Position numbers and translations under genes: made by a program. From JACPRB01 sp964468745 (GTDB lineage: Bacteria > Planctomycetota > MHYJ01 > JACPRB01): a DNA stretch of 11,765 nucleotides. The DNA is taken from NCBI GenBank assembly GCA_964468745.1, contig CAYXVY010000156.1:1-11765 (forward strand), read 5' to 3'. Of the stretch, positions 1 through 5,248 are shown piece by piece (positions within the stretch are counted from its first letter, which is position 1; the number at the start of each line of letters is the position of its first letter). The notes below the pieces were generated by a model. The model made no database searches, was not told where the DNA came from, and saw nothing but the letters and a program-made list of their open reading frames with translations.

Positions 1-2
1 TG

Positions 3-1175
3 ATGGACATGTCGGGGATCGACGGTGATGCGGGCCTCGCGCTGCTCTATTACTCATGGCAGAAGGCCGCAGGCAAGGAATTCGCGCAGTCGATCGTGAA
101 CAAGTTCTCCCGCCAGTTTCTCGGGATCCAGATCTCCTGCGCTCAGTGCCACGACCACCCGTTCGACAAGTGGACGCAGGAGGACTTCTACGGGATGGCG
201 GCGTTCTTCACGCAGGTGCGTGCGAACCAGATCCAGGAGGCGGGACCCGACGGCAAGAAGAAGGTGACGGTCGGGTACGAGATCACCGACAAGGCGCCGC
301 AGAAGCGCGGCCTGCCTACGCTCACGATGCCGGGAACGAAGAAGGTGATCGAGCCCACGTGGATCGGGACAAAGGAGAAGCCGGCGAAGGGCGAGACCCT
401 GCGCGGCGAATTCGCGCGCATGCTCACGGCGAAGGGGAATCTCCAGTTTGCGCGCGCGATGGTCAACCGCACGTGGGCCCAGCTCACGGGGCGCGGCATC
501 GTCAATCCGCCCGACGACTTCAGCGGCAAGAACAAGCCGTCGCATCCGGAGCTGCTCGAGGCGCTCGCCCTCGACTTCCAGGCGCACGGGTACGATCAGA
601 AGTGGCTGATCCGGGAGATCTGCAATTCCCAGCCGTACCAGGTAAGCTCGCGGTCCAGGGATCGCTCGGCGGATCTCGAGAAGTACTACGCGATCGGTTC
701 CGTCCGCGCGCTCTCGCCGGAGCAGATCTTCGACAGCGTGGTCGCGGCGGCGCTCGTCGACGCCAGTGCGGTGGATCGGGTCACGAAAGGGAATGCGCTT
801 CAGCAGTTCAAGGCGTCCTTCGGCGATGACGAGGAGCAGCTCATCGTGGACTTCGAGGGGACGATCAACGCCGCCCTGATGATGATGAACGGGCCGCTCG
901 TTTCGCAGGCGACCGGCGCATCGACGGCCTTGCGCGGGGAGAAACGACCCGGCCGGGGGGCGAAGCCGACGGGCACGCGACTCGACGACATTCTGAAGAC
1001 GCGCAAGACCGACGTCGACCGCCTGCACGCGATCTTCGTCGCGGTTCTCACGCGCCCGCCGACGTCGGCCGAAATGACGCGCCATTTGAAGTACGCCGCC
1101 GGCAAGGGCGAGGACGGGTTTGAAGACATCATGTGGACGCTACTGAACTCGTCTGAGTTCCTGTTCAACCACTAG
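3..1175 (+). CDS. DUF1549/DUF1553 (Planctomycetes-type cytochrome c-like) protein, 5' end outside window
   Basis: C-terminal 390 residues of a protein whose beginning lies before the window. The frame is open from the first base, and the family normally has a long DUF1549 region ahead of what is seen here, so the ATG at 3 is probably not the true start. A CAQCHDHPFDKW motif (Cys46, Cys49, His50 of the visible part) is the CxxCH-type signature that ends DUF1549. The DUF1553 part begins around residue 142 with FARAMVNRTWAQLTGRGIV, followed by PPDDFSGKNKPSHPELLEAL. The end, near LLNSSEFLFNH, is the usual family C-terminus, so the 3' end is complete. These proteins are secreted or surface-associated in Planctomycetota, Verrucomicrobiota and Acidobacteriota; their biochemical role is not established. 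They are often followed by a DUF1501 gene, but here the next gene is kbl after a 276-bp repeat-rich gap. Confidence 0.9.
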   Translation: MDMSGIDGDAGLALLYYSWQKAAGKEFAQSIVNKFSRQFLGIQISCAQCHDHPFDKWTQEDFYGMAAFFTQVRANQIQEAGPDGKKKVTVGYEITDKAPQKRGLPTLTMPGTKKVIEPTWIGTKEKPAKGETLRGEFARMLTAKGNLQFARAMVNRTWAQLTGRGIVNPPDDFSGKNKPSHPELLEALALDFQAHGYDQKWLIREICNSQPYQVSSRSRDRSADLEKYYAIGSVRALSPEQIFDSVVAAALVDASAVDRVTKGNALQQFKASFGDDEEQLIVDFEGTINAALMMMNGPLVSQATGASTALRGEKRPGRGAKPTGTRLDDILKTRKTDVDRLHAIFVAVLTRPPTSAEMTRHLKYAAGKGEDGFEDIMWTLLNSSEFLFNH

Positions 1176-1193
1176 CCGGCCGCCAAGAAGGAA

Positions 1194-1342
1194 AACACCG
1201 AGAGAGCCGAGGGATCCGAGAAGGGGCTCACGGTCCGCCTCCGTGCGGGCGAAGCCCGCACGGGCGGCCGGTCAGGCGGGAACGGAAGGACATCTCTGCG
1301 CGTTAGCGTTGCCTTCTCGGCTCTCTCGGATCTCTCGGTGTT
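1194..1342. repeat. 31-bp inverted repeat built from nine-base tandem units
   Basis: The arm 1194-1224 matches the reverse complement of 1312-1342 at 28 of 31 bases. Each arm is itself a three-unit tandem repeat of period nine. The left arm (1195-1221) reads ACACCGAGA, GAGCCGAGG, GATCCGAGA. The right arm (1315-1341) reads TCTCGGCTC, TCTCGGATC, TCTCGGTGT. The arms enclose the palindromic repeat at 1234-1270. The left arm begins 18 bases after the stop codon of the upstream gene. No long T tract follows, so it is not a classical intrinsic terminator. Confidence 0.85.
1234..1270 (+). repeat. 37-bp dispersed hairpin repeat, copy 1
   Basis: It contains a 10-bp perfect stem (1241-1250 with 1254-1263) closed by a GAA loop; the core reads GTGCGGGCGAAGCCCGCAC, followed by GGGCGGCCG. 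The reverse complement of 5118-5154 matches 34 of these 37 bases. Relative to the direction of the flanking genes, both copies point the same way. It could form a very stable RNA hairpin between the upstream gene and kbl. No transposase or coding frame goes with it. Confidence 0.85.
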
Positions 1343-1353
1343 AATCCGCCTCT

Positions 1354-1381
1354 GGTCTTTGCTCTTTGATCTTCGGTCTTT
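1354..1381. repeat. four-unit heptamer tandem repeat
   Basis: Four consecutive seven-base units read GGTCTTT, GCTCTTT, GATCTTC and GGTCTTT. It is T-rich against a GC-rich background and lies about 70 bases before the kbl start codon. Its function is unknown. The array is too short and lacks the unique spacers needed for a CRISPR. Confidence 0.75.
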
Positions 1382-1395
1382 TACGATGCCGCCAT

Positions 1396-1447
1396 CCTCC
1401 TTCGCCGTCCCTCGGACAAGCGGCGTGCGCTGAGGAGGCTACGGAGG
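1396..1447. promoter_or_regulatory. imperfect inverted repeat covering the kbl ribosome binding site
   Basis: CCTCCTTCGCC (1396-1406) and GGCTACGGAGG (1437-1447) can pair at 9 of 11 positions around a 30-base loop. The right arm holds GGAGG at 1443-1447, four bases before the kbl GTG codon, which is the best Shine-Dalgarno match for that start. A second GAGGAGG (1432-1438) lies mostly in the loop. If the hairpin forms in the mRNA it would mask the ribosome binding site. A control function is inference only. Confidence 0.4.
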
Positions 1448-1451
1448 ACAC

Positions 1452-2639
1452 GTGAGCTACACGAACAGGGCGGCGCTGCAGTCGACGCTCGGCGAGATCC
1501 GGGAGGCGGGCCTCTACAAGGAGGAACGCGTCCTGCTGGGGCCGCAGGCGGCGCGGATCAAAGTGAAGTCGGGCGACGTCCTGAACTTCTGCGCGAACAA
1601 CTACCTGGGGCTGTCCTCGCATCCCGACATCATTGCTGCGGCTCACAGGGCGCTCGATACGCACGGCTACGGCCTGTCCAGCGTCCGTTTTATCTGTGGG
1701 ACGCAGGATATCCACAAGGACCTGGAGCAGACCGCGTCGAAATTCCTGGGAGTCGATGACGCGATCCTCTACACCTCGTGCTTCGACGCGAACGGAGGGC
1801 TTTTTGAGACGCTGCTGGGCGAGCAGGACGCGATCATCAGCGACGCCCTGAATCACGCATCGATCATCGACGGCATCCGCCTGTGCAAGGCGGAGCGATA
1901 TCGCTATGCGCACGCGGACATGAACGAGCTGGAGGAGTGCCTCAAGAAGGCCCAGGCGCAGAAGGTGCGCATGATCGCGACGGACGGAGTCTTCTCGATG
2001 GATGGAGACGTCGCGAATCTTCCGAAGATCTGCGAACTCGCCGAAAAGTACAGCGCGCTCGTGATGGTCGACGACTCGCACGCGACGGGGTTCATCGGCA
2101 AGACGGGGCGCGGCACGCCGGAGCTGCACGGCGTGCAGGGGAGGATCGACGTCATCACGACGACGCTCGGCAAGGCGCTGGGAGGAGCCGCCGGGGGCAT
2201 CACGGCGGGTCGGCAGGAGATCATCGATCTGCTGCGACAGCGGTCGCGTCCGTACCTGTTTTCGAACACGCTTCCGCCGCCCATCGTGGGCGCGGCGCGC
2301 AAGGCGTTCGATCTGTTGGCGGGTTCGACCGCGCTGCGCGACAAGCTGGAGGCGAACACGAAGTACTTCCGCGCGGAGATCGTGAAGCGCGGCTTCCAGA
2401 TCAAGCCCGGAGACACGCCGATCGTGCCGATCATGCTCCACGAGGCGAAGCTCGCGCAGGACTTCGCGCGCGAGATGCTCGCGGAGGGGATCTACGTCAT
2501 CGGCTTCTACTTCCCTGTTGTCCCGAAAGGGCAGGCGCGGATCCGCACGCAGATCAGCGCGGGGCACGAGCGCGATCACCTCGATCGGGCGCTGGGCGCT
2601 TTCGAGAAGGTTGGCAGGCGACTTGGCGTCGTGAAATGA
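1452..2639 (+). CDS. kbl: glycine C-acetyltransferase (2-amino-3-ketobutyrate CoA ligase)
   Basis: PLP-dependent enzyme of the alpha-oxoamine synthase family. It interconverts 2-amino-3-ketobutyrate plus CoA and glycine plus acetyl-CoA, the second step of threonine degradation through threonine dehydrogenase, in the cytoplasm. The 395-residue length equals that of the Kbl family (about 398). Near-invariant family stretches are present: NFCANNYLGL (45-54), SVRFICGTQ (77-85), SDALNHASIIDG (130-141, His135 stacking on PLP), DGVFSMDG (178-185), MVDDSHATGF (205-214, Asp207 for the PLP nitrogen), TTTLGKALGG (236-245, Lys241 forming the Schiff base) and PVVPKGQARIRTQ near the end. These match Kbl rather than BioF, HemA or Spt. 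The GTG at 1452 is the start because GGAGG lies just before it and an in-frame TGA at 1431 blocks extension. No tdh gene is adjacent. The stop overlaps the next gene as ATGA. Confidence 0.97.
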   Translation: MSYTNRAALQSTLGEIREAGLYKEERVLLGPQAARIKVKSGDVLNFCANNYLGLSSHPDIIAAAHRALDTHGYGLSSVRFICGTQDIHKDLEQTASKFLGVDDAILYTSCFDANGGLFETLLGEQDAIISDALNHASIIDGIRLCKAERYRYAHADMNELEECLKKAQAQKVRMIATDGVFSMDGDVANLPKICELAEKYSALVMVDDSHATGFIGKTGRGTPELHGVQGRIDVITTTLGKALGGAAGGITAGRQEIIDLLRQRSRPYLFSNTLPPPIVGAARKAFDLLAGSTALRDKLEANTKYFRAEIVKRGFQIKPGDTPIVPIMLHEAKLAQDFAREMLAEGIYVIGFYFPVVPKGQARIRTQISAGHERDHLDRALGAFEKVGRRLGVVK

Positions 2640-2866
2640 GTCATCTCGACGGATTCATCGACGAGGACGAGACCGGAGACGACCAGGACGACGTCGTCTC
2701 GTGCAGTAGCTGCGCCGCGGAGATCTACGCCGGCGCGGATCGCTGCCCGAAGTGCGGCGAGTACGTCGTGGCACACGCGGCACGCCCGCGCGAGTCGCTG
2801 CCGTGGTGGCTCTTCCTGGGCATCGTGCTGACTCTCGCGGCCATCGCGGGGTGGATCTTCGGCTAG
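2636..2866 (+). CDS. small zinc-ribbon membrane protein
   Basis: A 76-residue protein that starts inside the kbl stop codon (ATGA overlap at 2636-2639), so it is probably translationally coupled to kbl. It has three parts. There is a very acidic N-terminus (residues 5-19, mostly Asp/Glu). A zinc ribbon follows, with CSSC (Cys23, Cys26) and CPKC (Cys37, Cys40). One C-terminal hydrophobic segment (about 57-75, starting WWLFLGIVLTL) would anchor it in the membrane with the ribbon on the N-terminal side. No enzymatic domain is visible and the function is unknown. Small zinc-ribbon/transmembrane proteins are common and act as adaptors in various complexes; a role with Kbl is only suggested by the overlap. 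The reading frame shares the GC-rich third positions of kbl. Confidence 0.8.
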   Translation: MSHLDGFIDEDETGDDQDDVVSCSSCAAEIYAGADRCPKCGEYVVAHAARPRESLPWWLFLGIVLTLAAIAGWIFG

Positions 2867-2887
2867 CGTCTCCCCGTAGCGGGCGCT
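2865..2887. terminator. possible bidirectional terminator hairpin between convergent genes
   Basis: The 21-base gap between the zinc-ribbon gene and the convergent oxidoreductase gene can fold weakly: AGCG (2865-2868) with CGCT (2884-2887), and CCCG (2873-2876) with CGGG (2880-2883) around a TAG loop. There is no T tract on either strand, so this is a weak call based mostly on position. Confidence 0.2.
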
Positions 2888-4852
2888 TCACGCCGGCGCT
2901 ACATTGACGAGAGCGCAATGGAACGTGCTTGCCTCGCCCATGTCGGTGAAGCGCTGCGACGTTAGCGCGTTGACGCTGACGCCCCCGGGAACCTGCGATC
3001 CCCACCAGATCGAGGGAACGACGGCGACGCCCGGCGGGACGTCGTCCGTCTCGAGCACGTGTGCGCGTGTCTCGCCGCGCTCGTTGAAGACGCGCGCGAG
3101 CTGGCCATCGTGCAAACCGCGCGACGCCGCCTCGGTCGGGTGGAGAAGCACGGTCGGTCGCTTCTGGCGCTCGACCAGGGACGGTACGGATCCGAAAGTC
3201 GAATTGAGGAAGTGCTTCGCCGGGGGCGCGAGGAGCTGAAGCCGGGAACCGCGATGTTCGTGGCCCTCGGGGCACGGCGTATAGGCCGGCAGGGCATCCG
3301 GCAGCGCGTCGTTTGCGAACATGAAGCGCGCGCTCGGGGTGGGGAATCCGTCTTCAAAGCAGTCGCCTCTCGGAAAGCCGATTCGCACAGGTTCTCCCCG
3401 GTCGAGGGCCGCGAGATCAATGTCGCGCAGAGGGCCGGAGCGTGCGGCGAGCAGCCGCTCGATGCGATCGTCGGCCGAGAGCGCGAAGATGTCGTCTGCA
3501 AATCCGAACCGCGAGGCGAGCCGGTTGAACATATCGACGTTGGAGAGCGCCTCGCCGATCGCCGGAATTACCGGTCGCGAACGCTGCAGGTAATAGTGTC
3601 CATAGCTGCGATAGAGATCGCTGGTCTCGAACGATGTGGGGGCGGGGAGCAGCACATCGGCATAGGCCGTCGTGTCGGTCAGCATCTGCTCGTGTACGAC
3701 GACGAAGAGGTCCGGACGCGACAATCCGCGGCGCACGACGCCCTGGTCGGGCGCGACGGCGGCCGGATTGCAGTTGTAGACGAAGATCGATCGGATGCGG
3801 TCGTCGGCGGTGAGCGCTTCTCCGAGCCGCACCATGTTGACCTCGCGCGTGGGGCGCGGTGCAAGATCCGGCCTGCGGATGACGTCGAGATCGAAATCGA
3901 ACGCGTCGAATCCCTCGAAGAAGGCGCCGCCGTTGCGGAAGGCGCCCAGCAGCGCGGGAAGCGCGAGCACCGCGCGGACGGCCTGCCCGCCGTTGGCGTG
4001 GCGCGAGAATCCCACGCCGAAGCGGAAGAAGGGTGCCTTCGCATGCGCCAGCATTCTCGCCAGTGCGGGGATGTCTCGCACTCCACAGATTTGTTCGCAT
4101 CGGTCCACGGGGTAGTCGCGCAGGCGCTCGACGAAGCGATCGAATCCCTGCGTGTGCCGGGCAATGTAATCAGAATCCGCGAGCTGCTCGTCGACGAGCA
4201 CACGCGCGATGCCTAGAGCAAGCGCGGCGTCCGTGCCCGGGTGGGGAGCGACGTGCACGTTGGCCATCTTCGCCGTCTCGTTGCGGTAGGGGTCGACCAC
4301 GATGAGCTTGGCGCCACGCGCCTGCGCCTCGCGGACGAACGGCATCTGATGGAGGTTGACGACGGATGCGTTCGAGCCCCACACGACGACGCAATCGCTC
4401 GCCGCGACGCGCTCGGGATCGGTACCGACGGTCCGACCGATCATCGACTTCCAGGCGACGTCCGCCCCTTCGTCGCAGATCGTGCGCAACAGGCGACACG
4501 CACCCAGCTTGTGGAAAAAAGGGTGGCCGGCGTTGCGCTGCACGAGACCGAGCGTGCCTCCATAACTGTAGGGAAGGACGGACTCGCCCGATCCGAGGCG
4601 CGCGGCGATGACATCGATCGCCTCCTCCCACGTCACGCGCTCGAGATCGCCGCCCTTGCGTCGCCGGACCATGGGGTGAAGTACGCGATGCGGGGAGTAG
4701 ATCCGCTCGTCATAGCAGGCGACTTTGTGGCAGAGAAATCCCTGGGTAAAGGGATGCGACGGATCACCGTCGACCTTCGTCACGCGTCCGTTCTCAACGG
4801 TGGCGACGATGCCGCAGGTGTCGGGGCAGTCGTGAGGGCAGACCGTTCGCAT
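2888..4852 (-). CDS. molybdopterin-dependent oxidoreductase (formate dehydrogenase/DMSO reductase superfamily)
   Basis: A 654-residue member of the bis-molybdopterin guanine dinucleotide oxidoreductases (COG0243). The N-terminal [4Fe-4S] site has Cys5, Cys9 and Cys13 (CPHDCPDTC) and Cys41 (GFLCHK). Lys43 after the last Cys sits where formate dehydrogenase-type enzymes have their electron-transfer lysine. The catalytic domain carries YSYGGTLGLVQ (95-105), RTICDEGADVAW (123-134), VVVWGSNASVVNLHQM (155-170) and VVDPY (185-189). By alignment in mind, Cys126 falls where formate dehydrogenase has its Cys/Sec molybdenum ligand (inference). The C-terminal molybdopterin-dinucleotide binding domain is about 535-654. 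There is no Tat or Sec signal, so it is cytoplasmic. No partner subunit, ferredoxin or cofactor gene is nearby, and the substrate cannot be named; it resembles stand-alone enzymes such as Bacillus YyaE. The Shine-Dalgarno match is weak (GAGG about 13 bases before the ATG). Confidence 0.93.
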   Translation of the reverse strand: MRTVCPHDCPDTCGIVATVENGRVTKVDGDPSHPFTQGFLCHKVACYDERIYSPHRVLHPMVRRRKGGDLERVTWEEAIDVIAARLGSGESVLPYSYGGTLGLVQRNAGHPFFHKLGACRLLRTICDEGADVAWKSMIGRTVGTDPERVAASDCVVVWGSNASVVNLHQMPFVREAQARGAKLIVVDPYRNETAKMANVHVAPHPGTDAALALGIARVLVDEQLADSDYIARHTQGFDRFVERLRDYPVDRCEQICGVRDIPALARMLAHAKAPFFRFGVGFSRHANGGQAVRAVLALPALLGAFRNGGAFFEGFDAFDFDLDVIRRPDLAPRPTREVNMVRLGEALTADDRIRSIFVYNCNPAAVAPDQGVVRRGLSRPDLFVVVHEQMLTDTTAYADVLLPAPTSFETSDLYRSYGHYYLQRSRPVIPAIGEALSNVDMFNRLASRFGFADDIFALSADDRIERLLAARSGPLRDIDLAALDRGEPVRIGFPRGDCFEDGFPTPSARFMFANDALPDALPAYTPCPEGHEHRGSRLQLLAPPAKHFLNSTFGSVPSLVERQKRPTVLLHPTEAASRGLHDGQLARVFNERGETRAHVLETDDVPPGVAVVPSIWWGSQVPGGVSVNALTSQRFTDMGEASTFHCALVNVAPA

Positions 4853-5030
4853 GTCAGCGACGCGCCTCGTTCAGCACGAAGGGCATCTTAGGCGCTGCGC
4901 GACAATTAGTTGATCAATCTCTGCTGCAACACGCGGCGGCTCACGTTCCGCAGTGTTCCCGACTTACCGCAGAGTCGCTGAGCAGGACAAGAGGGGTTTG
5001 GGGCGCGGAGGGGAAGTGCCGTCCCGCCGG
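4853..5030. other. non-coding upstream region of the oxidoreductase gene
   Basis: No credible gene lies here. The only local feature is an AT-rich island at about 4902-4925, including the 8-bp palindrome TTGATCAA (4910-4917), about 60 bases before the oxidoreductase start codon. This would be the natural place for its promoter or an operator, but no well-spaced -35/-10 pair is convincing. Confidence 0.3.
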
Positions 5031-5047
5031 CCCGCGCAAAGCGCGGG
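5031..5047. repeat. short perfect hairpin with three-base loop
   Basis: CCCGCGC (5031-5037) and GCGCGGG (5041-5047) form a perfect 7-bp stem around AAA. It has the same form (GC stem, three-base loop) as the hairpins at 1241-1263 and 5126-5146, and lies directly before the long inverted repeat at 5049-5124. Confidence 0.6.
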
Positions 5048-5048
5048 T

Positions 5049-5124
5049 GCGGTCGCGCAGACCCGGATTCCGAAACGCGCAGAGACGGTGTGGATCGTTT
5101 CGGAATCCGGGTCTGCGCGGCCGC
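5049..5124. repeat. 29-bp inverted repeat with 18-base loop
   Basis: The arm 5049-5077 and the reverse complement of 5096-5124 match at 28 of 29 positions; the inner 24 bp (5054-5077 with 5096-5119, beginning CGCGCAGACCCGG) are perfect. The one mismatch would be a G-U wobble in RNA. The loop is 5078-5095. It overlaps the edge of the hairpin repeat at 5118-5154. It has no coding potential and no T tract. It could be a REP/MITE-type element or a structured leader or trailer RNA; the sequence does not decide. Confidence 0.85.
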
Positions 5125-5154
5125 CCGTGCGGGCTACGCCCGCACGCCGGCGGA
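5118..5154 (-). repeat. 37-bp dispersed hairpin repeat, copy 2
   Basis: Read on the minus strand, this matches 1234-1270 at 34 of 37 bases. Its core is a perfect 9-bp stem, 5126-5134 with 5138-5146, around TAC on the plus strand. As in copy 1, it lies between a gene 3' end (the transglutaminase gene) and the next gene start in the same transcriptional direction, and it follows a CCGCGGAG-type short-unit array. Confidence 0.85.
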
Positions 5155-5172
5155 ACTCAGCGCCCCAAGCCA

Positions 5173-5202
5173 CTCCGCGGAACCTCCGCGTTCTCCGCGG
5201 TT
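5173..5202 (-). repeat. short-period CTCCGCG array
   Basis: CTCCGCG occurs three times at 5173, 5184 and 5193 (spacings 11 and 9). On the minus strand it reads as CGCGGAG units. It lies about 45 bases past the transglutaminase stop codon and about 20 bases before the hairpin repeat in that direction. This parallels the CCGAG array that precedes copy 1 of the hairpin repeat. Confidence 0.65.
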
Positions 5203-5248
5203 GGTTCGGCCCATGCTGCGGCGAGGCGAAAGGCTTCCGGTGCGTCGG

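Noticed and set aside
1241..1263. Intrinsic terminator after the DUF1549/DUF1553 gene
   Set aside because: A strong stem, but no T tract follows, and the same element recurs as a dispersed repeat. Rho-independent termination cannot be claimed.
1194..1381. CRISPR array
   Set aside because: Repeat units are only seven to nine bases and contiguous, with no unique spacers and no cas genes.
1386..1433. 15-codon open frame (ATG 1386, TGA 1431) as a leader peptide of kbl
   Set aside because: No ribosome binding site, no run of regulatory codons, and it lies within the inverted repeat at 1396-1447; chance is the simplest explanation.
1341..2579. 412-residue open frame antisense to kbl
   Set aside because: It mirrors the codon periodicity of a high-GC gene. 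Kbl motifs are unmistakable on the other strand and the antisense product is Arg/Asp-rich with no domain.
3059..4216. 385-residue open frame antisense to the molybdopterin oxidoreductase
   Set aside because: Same shadow effect; low-complexity composition, no ribosome binding site and no recognisable motif.
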